This document shows positions 34,510-42,849 of a DNA stretch of 64,000 bases, piece after piece. The stretch spans positions 1 through 64,000 of the forward strand of contig NZ_JAAKZX010000013.1 of NCBI RefSeq assembly GCF_011045025.1. The letters are read 5' to 3'. Within the stretch, counting starts at the first letter, position 1, and each line of letters starts with the position of its first letter. The notes beneath the pieces were generated by a model, which was not told where the DNA came from, ran no database searches, and saw nothing but the letters and a program-made list of their open reading frames with translations. The stretch comes from Streptomyces ureilyticus (GTDB lineage: Bacteria > Actinomycetota > Actinomycetes > Streptomycetales > Streptomycetaceae). The position numbers were made by a program, and so were the translations under genes.

Positions 34510-36225
34510 ATGCCCGGTACGCCGCTCGTGGGCTGGGACGACATCGCGGCCGTCGCGCCGGACGGCCTCGCCGTACTGGACTGCGTGGGCCGGTTCGTCC
34601 GGCTGAACCCGGCGGCGGTCGCGTTGTGCGGCGCGGGGGAGGAGGCCGAACTGCTCGGTGCGCCGGCCCCGTTCGCGCTCGGCGACGAAAACAGCGCCTG
34701 CTGGGTGGGGCTGCTGGACGAGCAGCCAGAGGGCCAGGCTCAGCCGGACGAGCAGCCGCAGGACCACTCGGCCGAGCCGTCGGAAGACCGGTCGGACGAG
34801 CAGGTCGCCCACTGGGAGTCCCCCTCCGGAGCCCGGCGCGAGTTCGCCTACCGCGCCCGTACGCTGGCGTCCGACCCGAAGTTCACCGTCGTGTCGTTCC
34901 GCGATGTGACCGACGAATCGCACCGGCAGCGCAGGCTCGTGGCGATCGCCCGGACGTCGATCGCGCTGGCCTCGGAGGGCTCGCTCGGCTCGACCCTGGA
35001 CGCCGTGGCCCACCAGATCGTGCAGGCCGACGGACTGGCCGGCGCGCAGATCCTCACCCTGGACAGCACCGGCCGCGAACTGCGGCTGATGGGCTCCGCG
35101 GGGCTTCGGCACTGGGACGTGTTCCTCGACCGTCTGCTGGAGTGCCGCGACCGGGGCGCCCGGCTCTGCATGCTCGACACCCTCAAGGAACGTAAACCCA
35201 TCGTCGTCCCCCACCGCTGGGCCCAGATCCGCGAGGACCCGGCCTGGGAACCCCTGCACGCCTACCTCGGCGAGCTGAACTGGGACTCTTTCGTCAGCGT
35301 TCCGCTGATGGCGCGCGGCCGTCCCGAAGGAGTACTGAACGCGTACTTCGCGCCAGGCCAGGAGATCGGCGGCCGCACGCTGGAGTTCCTTTCCGCCATG
35401 GCGGAACAGGCCGCCCTCGCCGTCGACTACGCCACGCTGCTGCAGAGCGAACGCGAAGGGGCCCGCCGTAACGAGCGCCAGCGTCTCGCCCGCGATCTGC
35501 ACGACTCGATCGTCCAGCAGGTGTTCTCCATCGGTATGCAGGCCAACGCGGTCGGCGTGCTCGGCACCCGCGGCGGTCCGGTCCCGGCCGAGTCCGTCCA
35601 GAAGTTCGCGGACGAGGTCGGAGCCCTCTCCCGGACCGTGCTCGCCGATCTGCGTGCGATGGTGCACGAACTGCGCCCGCCCTCCTCCGCCCGGCTCGGC
35701 CTTGAGGACGCGGTGAGCGCGCTCGTCAAGAGCACCGAGCACCGTACGGGCCTCGCCATCCGGCTCATCTGCGACCAGGAACTGGACGTGATCGAACCGG
35801 AGTTGGCCGAGGACATGTACCGGATCGTCGCCGAGGCCATCCACAACGCGGTCAAGCACGCGGAGGCCACCGCCGTCACCATCCGCCTCGGCGTCCGCGA
35901 CCACACACTGACCGCGAGCGTTCGCGACGACGGGCACGGAATCGCGGAATCCGCCGGGCGAGGAGACGCCGCCCCGGAGGGGAAGGCCGGCCGGACGGCC
36001 CGCCATCACGGCTACGGACTGACGACCATGCGGGAAAGGGCGGAACGATGGGGCGGCACCATGAGGATCAGGTCCGGCGCGAAGAGCGGTACGACCGTGC
36101 GTGTCGTCATTCCGCTGCCCGTACGGGTGCCGGAGTCGCCCCCCACGGATCGGGAGAACTCCCGGAGCGCTCAGCAGTCGGTTCCGCTCCGGGAGACGGC
36201 GAAGCCCGCCCGATCCGGGTCCTGA
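34510..36225 (+). CDS. Cytoplasmic sensor histidine kinase with PAS-like and GAF domains
   Basis: 571 aa without membrane spans. An N-terminal PAS-like domain (about 1-135, with an acidic E/D/Q-rich insert near 75-105), then a GAF domain (about 150-320, GSAGLRHWDVFLDRL to LEFLSAMAEQAALAV), then HisKA_3 with the phospho-acceptor in LARDLHDSIVQQVFS, and a HATPase with AEAIHNAVKHAEAT and GYGLTTMRERAERW. The ATG at 34510 has GAGGAG 7-8 nt upstream; 34486 is in frame. The response regulator frame overlaps its 3' end by 178 nt. Confidence 0.9.
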   Translation: MPGTPLVGWDDIAAVAPDGLAVLDCVGRFVRLNPAAVALCGAGEEAELLGAPAPFALGDENSACWVGLLDEQPEGQAQPDEQPQDHSAEPSEDRSDEQVAHWESPSGARREFAYRARTLASDPKFTVVSFRDVTDESHRQRRLVAIARTSIALASEGSLGSTLDAVAHQIVQADGLAGAQILTLDSTGRELRLMGSAGLRHWDVFLDRLLECRDRGARLCMLDTLKERKPIVVPHRWAQIREDPAWEPLHAYLGELNWDSFVSVPLMARGRPEGVLNAYFAPGQEIGGRTLEFLSAMAEQAALAVDYATLLQSEREGARRNERQRLARDLHDSIVQQVFSIGMQANAVGVLGTRGGPVPAESVQKFADEVGALSRTVLADLRAMVHELRPPSSARLGLEDAVSALVKSTEHRTGLAIRLICDQELDVIEPELAEDMYRIVAEAIHNAVKHAEATAVTIRLGVRDHTLTASVRDDGHGIAESAGRGDAAPEGKAGRTARHHGYGLTTMRERAERWGGTMRIRSGAKSGTTVRVVIPLPVRVPESPPTDRENSRSAQQSVPLRETAKPARSGS

Positions 36226-36860
36226 TCGTCGACGACCATGCCGTCGTACGGCGCGGAATCCGCGCGTATCTCGAGGTCCTGGACGACATGGAGGTGGCCG
36301 CGGAGGCCGCCGACGGGCAGGAGGCGCTCACCCGCCTTGACGCGATGGCCGCGCACCGGGAACTGCCGGACGTGGTGCTGATCGACCTGCTCATGCCGAG
36401 GATGGACGGGGCGACGACGATCGGTGTGATCAAGAACCGTCATCCCGAGGTACGGGTCGTGGTGCTCACCAGCTTCGGCGAGATGGAACGCGTCCACGCG
36501 GCGCTCGCGCAGGGCGCCGCGGGCTACCTGCTCAAGGACGCCGAAGCGGGCGAAGTGGTCGCCGCGATCCGCGCCGCCGCCCGGGGCGAGGTCTTCCTCG
36601 ACCCCGAGGTGGCCAGGGGACTCACCCAGGAGATCGTCTCCCCGCCGACCGGGCTCGCCGCGCTCACCGTCCGGGAACGCGACGTCCTCGTCCTGGTCGC
36701 CGAGGGCCGCTCGAACCAGCAGATCGCCGACGAGCTGGTCATCAGCGAACGCACCGCCCGCACCCACGTCAGCAACGTCCTGCGCAAACTCCGGCTCACG
36801 TCACGGACGCAGGCCGCGCTGTTCGCTGTACGGCAGGGACTGGTGCCGCCGCGGGCCTGA
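36048..36860 (+). CDS. NarL/LuxR-family response regulator
   Basis: Receiver domain starting at RPIRVLIVDDHAVVRRG with the phospho-acceptor aspartate in VVLIDLLMPRMDG and lysine in LLKDAEAGE, followed by a LuxR helix-turn-helix (LTVRERDVLVLVAEG to SERTARTHVSNVL). The frame has no ATG, GTG or TTG between 36048 and the receiver, so the only usual start is ATG 36048. That adds about 54 residues encoded in the other frame of the kinase C-terminus. It forms a two-component pair with the kinase. Confidence 0.85.
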   Translation: MGRHHEDQVRREERYDRACRHSAARTGAGVAPHGSGELPERSAVGSAPGDGEARPIRVLIVDDHAVVRRGIRAYLEVLDDMEVAAEAADGQEALTRLDAMAAHRELPDVVLIDLLMPRMDGATTIGVIKNRHPEVRVVVLTSFGEMERVHAALAQGAAGYLLKDAEAGEVVAAIRAAARGEVFLDPEVARGLTQEIVSPPTGLAALTVRERDVLVLVAEGRSNQQIADELVISERTARTHVSNVLRKLRLTSRTQAALFAVRQGLVPPRA

Positions 36861-36866
36861 GTGCCG

Positions 36867-36958
36867 TACGACGTTCACGCCCGGGCCTGTACGACGTTCA
36901 CGCCCGGGCCTGTACGACGTTCACGCCCGGGCCTGTGCGGAGTTCACGCCTGGGCCTG
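36867..36958. repeat. 23-bp tandem repeat, four units, between convergent genes
   Basis: Units 36867-36889, 36890-36912 and 36913-36935 share TACGACGTTCACGCCCGGG; the fourth (36936-36958) is diverged and encodes the last residues and the stop of the GntR gene on the minus strand. As at 14.8 kb, the period is 23 bp and each unit contains a copy of a stop codon preceded by CAGGC or GGGC. Confidence 0.9.
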
Positions 36959-37657
36959 TGCTGGTTCGGCCGGGTCGTCGACGTGCTCTCGGAGCCACTG
37001 CTCCGTGTTGCTGACGTGCAGGAGCGCGGCGGCTTGGCTGAGCGCTGCGTCGCGGCGGGACAGGGCCGTGAAGATCGCCTCGTGTTCCGCGAGGGTCCGC
37101 CCCGCGGCCCGGTCGTCGACCAGGCCGCGCCAGATGCGGGCCCGGAGGGTACGGCTCGAGACGGCCTCCAGGAGCGTGACCAGCGGTTCGTTGCCCGTGG
37201 CGGCGACGACGGCGCGGTGGAACGCCGCGTCGTGCGCGTTGAGCCGCTCGACGTCGTCGCGGGCCTCCCGCATGGCGTCCAGATGCCGCTTCACCTCGGC
37301 CAGGCCCTCCTCGGAGATCCGCGTCGCGGCCAGTGCTGCGGCGGTGGGTTCGAGCAGCCGCCTGACCTCCATCAGGTCCAGCAGGGCGCCCGAGTCGCTC
37401 TGGAGCAGGTCCACCGCACCGCCGAGGCTCTCCAGCAGCAGACTCGGCTGCAGGCTGGTCACGTACGTGCCGTCGCCCCGCCTGATCTCCAGCACCCGGG
37501 CGACGGCCAGCGCCTTGACCGCCTCCCGAGCCAGGTTGCGGGACAGCCCCAACTGGGCGGCCAAGTCCGGTTCCGGAGGCAGCTTGGAACCCGGGGGCAG
37601 CGCGCCCGAGCGGATCAGCTCACGGAGCTGATCGATGGCCTTGTCCGTCAGAGACAT
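36944..37657 (-). CDS. FadR-subfamily GntR transcriptional regulator
   Basis: 237 aa. N-terminal winged helix (LPPGSKLPPEPDLAAQLGLS, then REAVKALAVARVLEIRRGDGTYV) and C-terminal FCD ligand domain with the metal-binding residues in LLDLMEVRRLLEP, AHDAAFHRAVVAATGN and AEHEAIF. FCD regulators usually sense carboxylic or sugar acids. It is divergent from the fucosidase gene and could also act on the palindrome at 31.9 kb; both targets are inferred. Confidence 0.9.
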   Translation of the reverse strand: MSLTDKAIDQLRELIRSGALPPGSKLPPEPDLAAQLGLSRNLAREAVKALAVARVLEIRRGDGTYVTSLQPSLLLESLGGAVDLLQSDSGALLDLMEVRRLLEPTAAALAATRISEEGLAEVKRHLDAMREARDDVERLNAHDAAFHRAVVAATGNEPLVTLLEAVSSRTLRARIWRGLVDDRAAGRTLAEHEAIFTALSRRDAALSQAAALLHVSNTEQWLREHVDDPAEPAQAQA

Positions 37658-37708
37658 GTGATGTCTCCCCTTGATAAGTAGGGCTGTTAAGGAGTAAAAC
37701 GGTCAACT

Positions 37709-37725
37709 CGCCTGCTCAGCAGGCG
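37709..37725. promoter_or_regulatory. Inverted repeat between GntR regulator and fucosidase
   Basis: CGCCTGC-TCA-GCAGGCG is a perfect 7-bp inverted repeat with a 3-bp centre, lying 52 nt from the regulator start. It may be an operator or a short hairpin. Confidence 0.45.
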
Positions 37726-37782
37726 CATTCATCCCTTCACACCCGTTGACAGTAACCAGTGACATGCATGACGTTCGTTCGT

Positions 37783-40011
37783 ATGTCGCAACCGATCAGC
37801 AGGCGCAGACTACTGGCCGGCACCACGGCCGTCGTGGCGGCCACCGTGGCCACCAACGTGTTAGCGGCCGGGGGTGCCGCGGCCGCTCCGAGGACCTACG
37901 AACCCACCTGGGACTCCGTGAACCGACACCCCGCCGCCCCCGAGTGGTTCCGGGACGCCAAGTTCGGCATCTACTTCCACTGGGGCGTCTTCAGCGTGCC
38001 CGCGTACGACAACGAGTGGTACCCGCGCAACATGTACCAGAGCGGCCAGAAGGCGAACCGGCACCACATCGCCACGTACGGCAGCCCGTCCGCGTGGCCG
38101 TACCACAACTTCGTCAACGGGGCGGACGACCTGGCGGGCAACCACAAGGAGTTCGCGCCCAAGCTCAAGTCGGAGGGCGGCGCCTTCGACCCCGACGAGT
38201 GGGCCCAGCTGTTCGTCGACGCCGGCGCGAAGTACGCCGGTCCTGTCGCCGAGCACCACGACGGCTACTCGATGTGGGACAGCCGGGTCAACGAGTGGAA
38301 CTCCGTGGACAAGGGCCCGCGCCTTGACCTGCTGAAGCTGTTCACCGACGCCATCCGCGCCAGGAAGCTGAAGCTGCTGGTGGCGATGCACCACGCGTAC
38401 AACTTCACCGGCTTCTACGAGCACGCGCCCGCCCAGTCGGACCCGAGCCTGAAGAAGTTCTACGGGCAGCTGAGTCCGGAGCAGGAGAACCAGCTCTGGT
38501 ACGACAAGCTCAAGGAGGTCGTCGACCGGGCCAGACCGGACATCCTGTGGCAGGACTTCAACCTGACCGAGGTCGACGAGCGGCAGCGGCTGAACTTCCT
38601 GGCGTACTACTTCAACCAGGCCGACAAATGGGGCAAGGAAGTCGTCGCCACCTACAAGGACGGCTTCAACAACCACGGCCAGGTCTTCGACTTCGAGCGG
38701 GGCGGCCCGGCCGACCTCACCGCGCCCTACTGGCTGACCGACGACAGCATCTCCAGCTCCAGCTGGTGCTACACCGAGGGCATCGGCTACTACACGCTGG
38801 CGCAGATGCTGCACTCGTTCATCGACCGGGTCAGCAAGAACGGCAACATGCTGCTCAACATCGCCCCGACGGCCGACGGCACCATCCCGCAGGGCCAGCG
38901 CGACCTCCTGCTCGGCATCGGCGACTACCTCAAGCGCTTCGGCGAGTCCGTCTATGGCACCCGGGCCTGGACCGCGTACGGCGAGGGCCCGACGAAGATG
39001 GGCGGCGGCTCCTTCACCAAGCCCACGGCCGGCACCGCGCGGGACATCCGGTTCACCCGCGACAAGGCGGGCACCGTCCTGTACGCCACGATCCTTGGCT
39101 GGCCCGGCAGTTCGCTGATGGTCACGACGCTCAGCTCCGACCGGATCGACCTGGACTCGCTGTCCTCGGCGCACCTGCTCGACTCGACGGCGGGCTCGTA
39201 CATCGACCTCCCCACCCCGGCCCAGGACGAGACCGGGCTGAAGGTGACCCTTCCGCCGACGGCACCGTTCGACGCCCCCGCATACGTCCTGAAGCTCCGC
39301 TTCTCCGGCCGGATCCCCGTACTGCGGCCCCTCACCGGCGCCCTGCTCTTCAAGGACGCCGGCTATCGCGGCGACAGCGCCGTACTCGCCCTCGGCAGCT
39401 ACACCGCCGAAGAGCTGACCCTCGCCGGAATGCCGCCCCGCACCCTCTCCTCACTCAAGCTCGCTCCGGGCTACCGGATCATCGGCTACTCCCGCGACGA
39501 CTTCACCGGCACCTCGTGGACCTTCACGGCGGACAGCACCGACATCCGCAAGAGGATCACCTCACTGAAGGTGATCCTCACCCCCTCGGCCTCGTTCCGG
39601 ATCACCAACGTCACCAACAGCCTGGCCCTGGACAGCGGCGGCGACGTCCCCGGCGGCTCCGACCTCAAGCAGCGCACCTGGGACGGCGACGCCGACCTGC
39701 AATGGCACGCGATCGACCTCGGCAACGGCTACTACAAGCTGGGGAACCGCACCAACGGCATGGTCGCCGACGGCTGGGGCGCCACCACCAACGGCGCGAC
39801 CGTCCGCCAACAGGCCTGGAACGGCCACACCAACCAGCAGTGGCAGCTCACCCACCACGGCGACGGCCGCTACTTCATCGCCAACCGCACCACAGGCCTC
39901 GTCCTGGACAGCGGCGGCAATGTGCCCTCCGGCTCCGTCGCCAAGCAGTGGAAGCGGGGTGACGGCGAGGGCACCAGCACCAACCTGCTCTGGACGCTCA
40001 CCGCCGACTGA
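37783..40011 (+). CDS. Secreted alpha-L-fucosidase (GH29) with beta-gamma-crystallin-like and ricin-type lectin domains
   Basis: 742 aa. A Tat signal (SRRRLLAGTTAVVAATV) leads to a GH29 catalytic domain (about 40-430): FGIYFHWGVFSVPAY, the histidine-rich VAEHHDGYSMWDS and the nucleophile aspartate in PDILWQDFNL. A segment at about 525-610 (ALLFKDAGYRGDS to GYRIIGYSRDDFTG) looks like a beta-gamma-crystallin module. The C-terminus has ricin-B QxW repeats (LQWHAIDLGNGYY, NQQWQLTHHGDG). It would release fucose from glycans outside the cell. The start at 37783 is chosen for the signal; 37759 and 37768 are in frame. Confidence 0.88.
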   Translation: MSQPISRRRLLAGTTAVVAATVATNVLAAGGAAAAPRTYEPTWDSVNRHPAAPEWFRDAKFGIYFHWGVFSVPAYDNEWYPRNMYQSGQKANRHHIATYGSPSAWPYHNFVNGADDLAGNHKEFAPKLKSEGGAFDPDEWAQLFVDAGAKYAGPVAEHHDGYSMWDSRVNEWNSVDKGPRLDLLKLFTDAIRARKLKLLVAMHHAYNFTGFYEHAPAQSDPSLKKFYGQLSPEQENQLWYDKLKEVVDRARPDILWQDFNLTEVDERQRLNFLAYYFNQADKWGKEVVATYKDGFNNHGQVFDFERGGPADLTAPYWLTDDSISSSSWCYTEGIGYYTLAQMLHSFIDRVSKNGNMLLNIAPTADGTIPQGQRDLLLGIGDYLKRFGESVYGTRAWTAYGEGPTKMGGGSFTKPTAGTARDIRFTRDKAGTVLYATILGWPGSSLMVTTLSSDRIDLDSLSSAHLLDSTAGSYIDLPTPAQDETGLKVTLPPTAPFDAPAYVLKLRFSGRIPVLRPLTGALLFKDAGYRGDSAVLALGSYTAEELTLAGMPPRTLSSLKLAPGYRIIGYSRDDFTGTSWTFTADSTDIRKRITSLKVILTPSASFRITNVTNSLALDSGGDVPGGSDLKQRTWDGDADLQWHAIDLGNGYYKLGNRTNGMVADGWGATTNGATVRQQAWNGHTNQQWQLTHHGDGRYFIANRTTGLVLDSGGNVPSGSVAKQWKRGDGEGTSTNLLWTLTAD

Positions 40012-40111
40012 CTTTGCCTGCTCTCCTTCACGGAACCGCACACCATCACCACGCAGGGGTAGCAGCGCAGGGCTGGAAGCACAGGCACAAACGCAGCAAC
40101 TAGCCCTGCGG

Positions 40112-40564
40112 TCAGTCCATCAACCCAGCCGCGACCGTCGCGCCAAGCTCCCAGCAAGCCTCCATGTCGGCCTTGCCCGGCTCGCCGGTGACGGTCACCG
40201 GCTCGGCCGCGCGGCGCCAGCCGAGCCCCGTCGTGATCGACTCGATCCCGCGCAGGGCCCCGGTCACGTCACTTCCGCCGTGCACGTAGAAGCCGAAGGG
40301 GCGACCTCGTGTCGCGTCCAGACAGGGGTAATACACCTGGTCGAAGAAATGCTTGAGAGCGCCGGACATGTAGCCGAGGTTGGCCGGAGTGCCGAGCAGA
40401 TAGCCGTCCGCGGCCAGTACGTCCGACGCCGTCGCGGACAGCGCGGCGAGCCGTACGACCCGTACGCCCTCGATCTCCGGGTCCGTCGCCCCGGACACGA
40501 CGGCTTCGAACATCGCCTGGCAGTTGGGCGAGGGCGTGTGATGCACGATCAGCAAGGTGGTCAC
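40112..40564 (-). CDS. Flavodoxin-like NAD(P)H-dependent FMN reductase
   Basis: 150 aa. The phosphate-binding loop of flavodoxins is replaced by VHHTPSPNCQAMFEA at the N-terminus; GYLLGTPANLGYMSGALKHF near residue 58 is the conserved flavin-contact stretch of this family and FYVHGG follows. The GTG start at 40564 has only a weak purine run upstream. Substrate unknown. It lies between the fucosidase and a truncated methyltransferase. Confidence 0.8.
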   Translation of the reverse strand: MTTLLIVHHTPSPNCQAMFEAVVSGATDPEIEGVRVVRLAALSATASDVLAADGYLLGTPANLGYMSGALKHFFDQVYYPCLDATRGRPFGFYVHGGSDVTGALRGIESITTGLGWRRAAEPVTVTGEPGKADMEACWELGATVAAGLMD

Positions 40565-40650
40565 GCCCCGAACCGTAACGCCGGGGACGGCATTGTGGGC
40601 CGCGCCCGGGATGCGACGATGCCCGGCACTGCACATCGCGACGGGAGGGC

Positions 40651-40814
40651 GTGCCTTGGCCGACGGAGCGGGCGGCGACGGTCTTCGACGTGCTCGGGCC
40701 CGTGTACGAGCAGGCGTTCGCCCATGCCGAGGCGCACCTGGCGTCACTGGAGTGGCTGCTCGGGAGACTCGCGCTCGGCAGCCGGATGCTGGACGTCGGA
40801 AGCGGAACGGGGCG
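40651..40814 (+). pseudogene. Truncated SAM-dependent methyltransferase
   Basis: A GTG start with GGGAGG upstream reads VFDVLGPVYEQAFAHAEAHL and then the SAM-binding motif I, MLDVGSGTGR. After codon 54 the similarity stops abruptly at the hairpin at 40815 and the frame runs into the 3' flank of the stress-island gene. The rest of the methyltransferase is missing from the window. Confidence 0.8.
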
Positions 40815-40853
40815 TTGTCCGACCGGTGCGGTGTCACCGCACCGGTCGGACAA
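40815..40853. terminator. 19-bp perfect hairpin at the left edge of stress module A
   Basis: TTGTCCGACCGGTGCGGTG pairs fully with its complement across a single T. It lies just after the minus-strand MSHN gene remnant and would end transcription from that side. A related hairpin lies at the same place in module B. Confidence 0.85.
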
Positions 40854-40885
40854 CGACGGCAGTGGTTTCTGCGGGGAGGACAGCG

Positions 40886-41331
40886 TCACTGACTGGCAGG
40901 CGCTGACGTGTGCAGCAGACTTTCGGTGATCTCCCGGTAATGCCTCAGCACGAGCCGTAGTTCCTCTGTCTGTGTTTCGGTCTCCGGGTCCTGCCGGCTT
41001 GCGCGGAGGACACGACGCCGTTCTGTGAGGGCGCCTGTCAGGTGGGTGGCGAGTTCGTCGAAGGTGCTGTCGGCCTCTTCCGCCGCTTGGCGCGGCTGCC
41101 GGCGAAGTTGCTGAGGGCCTGTTGGAGGCGCAGGGTGAGCTTGTCCCGTTTGCGTTGCGGGAGCAGCTTCGAGCCCAGCCGGCGATCGGCGCCGTCGGCG
41201 CTGGTGCCGGGCTCACGCGGTGCGTGAGCAGAGTCGGTGGAGTCGGTGGGAGGTGTCTGCGGGGCGCGCTGCATCGCGGGAACCGGGCTCCCGGTCCGGG
41301 GCTGCCGCGCGTGTTTGGCGTTGTGCGACAT
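40886..41331 (-). pseudogene. MSHN protein of module A, frameshifted
   Basis: Starts like its intact copy at 54.1 kb (MSHNAKHAR; then RDKLTLRLQQALSNF) but one G is missing near 41086, where AAGGCG in module B reads AAGCG here. The shifted frame stops at 41038. Restoring the base gives AEEADSTFDELATHL and ITESLLHTSAPASQ, matching the B protein to its stop at 40886. The TGATG overlap with the preceding gene is kept. Function unknown. Confidence 0.85.
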
Positions 41332-41954
41332 CAGGTGCTGCTTCCCTTCGCGTGGCGTCGGGTCGGTGGCCACGGCGCGTGTCCTTGGCCGTCGGGGGTC
41401 TGCGGGCGGCGCCGGTCCGGGGCAGCCGGTTGGTCGGAGACCAGTGCCTCGAAGAGGCTTCGGGCTTCGACCATGGCTTCCCGCATCTCCTCGGTGCCGC
41501 TCTGGTCGTGGGCGGCTGTGTGCATGCTGCGATAACCCTGGACGAAGTAGGCGTGGCGGACGGAGAGGGCAGCCAACTGCTCATCGAACTGCTCGCCGTC
41601 AGGGAAACCGCGGTCCTTTGCCAGGTGCGCCAGCAGCGCATCCGCCTCGGTGATGGCCCTCTGCGGTGATTCGACGAACTGGTCTTGAACGGCGGCCCAT
41701 TCAGTCACGTAGTGCTCGCGGGCCTCGGGCGGCAGCGGCTGCTCCCTGAGGGAGCCGTGCTGCTGCACGCGCTTACTGAGTTCCCGCTCGGCCGCCCTGA
41801 TGTCGCCGTCATTGTGGGCGACGGCACGGTCGTACTCGGGGCCGAAGCGCCTCTTCAGCCCGCGTCCGCCGCTGCCCGGGGCCCTTCCGCGTCCGAGGTA
41901 GAGGAGGGTGGCCATGCCAATGACGATCATGGCGATGATCACGACGGTGAACAT
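41331..41954 (-). CDS. Membrane-anchored protein of unknown function, module A
   Basis: 207 aa: one N-terminal membrane span (FTVVIIAMIVIGMATLLYL) followed by a charged, helical cytoplasmic-type domain with GRGLKRRFGPEYDRAV, AERELSKRVQQHGSL and LAHLAKDRGFPDGEQF. Its paralogue is at 54.5 kb with the same length and motifs. No named family is recognised. GAAGG precedes the ATG at 41954. The stop overlaps the MSHN start, so the two were probably made together. Confidence 0.8.
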   Translation of the reverse strand: MFTVVIIAMIVIGMATLLYLGRGRAPGSGGRGLKRRFGPEYDRAVAHNDGDIRAAERELSKRVQQHGSLREQPLPPEAREHYVTEWAAVQDQFVESPQRAITEADALLAHLAKDRGFPDGEQFDEQLAALSVRHAYFVQGYRSMHTAAHDQSGTEEMREAMVEARSLFEALVSDQPAAPDRRRPQTPDGQGHAPWPPTRRHAKGSST

Positions 41955-42083
41955 GGCTGCCTTCTTTGGCTCTTGGTTCGCAGATAGGTCTGCATCATTG
42001 CCGTCAATTCCTGTCGGCTCATTGAGTGTTGAGGCGTGCCGGGTGGTGTCCATGTGACGTGGCCACCACCCGGGCGTTTGTGG

Positions 42084-42257
42084 TCAGCGCCTGAAGGCGT
42101 GCTTGGCCTTGGAGCCGGCCTGCTTCAGATTTCCGGAGACCCGGTCGGTCCTGCCTTGCCGCTGCAGTCGCGTGTTGCGGGTGGTCCGGCCGACGCGTTC
42201 GGCCATCCGGCCCTTGAATGCCTGGGTCTTGTGCTTGATCGTCTGTCCGACGCCCAT
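42084..42257 (-). CDS. CsbD-like stress protein, module A
   Basis: 57 aa, basic, without membrane span. TQAFKGRMAERVGRTTRN followed by RLQRQGRTDRVSGNLKQ matches the CsbD pattern of small general-stress proteins (KGK..E..GK.TG...L...G..D...G..KQ). CsbD of Bacillus is a SigB target, which suits the SigB-type factor encoded 3.6 kb away. A near-identical copy is at 55.4 kb. The ATG follows TAGGAGG. Confidence 0.82.
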   Translation of the reverse strand: MGVGQTIKHKTQAFKGRMAERVGRTTRNTRLQRQGRTDRVSGNLKQAGSKAKHAFRR

Positions 42258-42350
42258 GGTCGGCCTCCTACGTGTCTGCTGAGTGGGGCCACGCGCGTGA
42301 TCGTCGTACCGGCCGCCATTCCCGCGGGCGGGATCGGGCCCCGGTGTGGA

Positions 42351-42515
42351 TTACCGGCGGCCGTACCGACGCCTGCTACCGCCGCGCCCGCGCCTCGTGA
42401 AGCCGACGATCCAGACGACCAGCAGTACGGCAGCGACCCACCAAAGGGTCTGCATGGTGAAGCCGAACCCGAACACCACGAGGATCAGCAGGAGGAGAAG
42501 AATCCAGAGAAACAT
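42351..42515 (-). CDS. Small membrane protein, module A (54 aa)
   Basis: Two hydrophobic helices (MFLWILLLLLILVVFGFGF and LWWVAAVLLVVWIVGF) and a basic Arg/Gly tail. It is conserved in module B at 55.6 kb. The FGFGF...WWVAA pattern recurs in the plus-strand small proteins of both modules, so these may be one family. Upstream, GTTGAC-N14-GGGCTA on the minus strand resembles a SigB-type promoter but overlaps the end of the next gene. Confidence 0.72.
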   Translation of the reverse strand: MFLWILLLLLILVVFGFGFTMQTLWWVAAVLLVVWIVGFTRRGRGGSRRRYGRR

Positions 42516-42636
42516 GGCCGAGCCTCCACGTGGTCACAGGGACAGTTCCTGCGTTCCGCGGGGTCAGGGCGAAGCGGAAGGTGGAAGGCGTCGCCCGGAG
42601 AATTCCGGAGCGGTGTAGCCCCACGCCTGCGGTCAG

Positions 42637-42849
42637 TCAACGCCTGGCAACCTCCCTTGTCAACGTAGCGTCGGCACTGAGGAGTTCTGGGAGCTGGGCA
42701 GGGGCCGCTGGGGCAAACGGAGCCTCGACGGGGGCTTCGGCCGGCTCGGTGGGCGGCGCCGGCAGGACGTGGTCCTCCCACCAGGACGGGCCCAGCACGG
42801 TGGCGAGCAGGACGAAGGGAGCCGAAACCGGAACGATCAGCGCGTACAT
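42637..42849 (-). CDS. Small membrane protein with Ala/Pro/Glu-rich tail, module A
   Basis: 70 aa: one N-terminal membrane helix (MYALIVPVSAPFVLLATVL), a WWEDHVLP motif, then a proline-, alanine- and glutamate-rich tail. The paralogue at 55.9 kb is the same length. Conservation in both copies and the shared WWEDHVLP support a real gene; function unknown. Confidence 0.75.
   Translation of the reverse strand: MYALIVPVSAPFVLLATVLGPSWWEDHVLPAPPTEPAEAPVEAPFAPAAPAQLPELLSADATLTREVARR

Noticed and set aside
36867..36958. Tandem repeats here and at 14.8 kb as a CRISPR array
   Set aside because: The units are directly adjacent without spacers and there are no cas genes.
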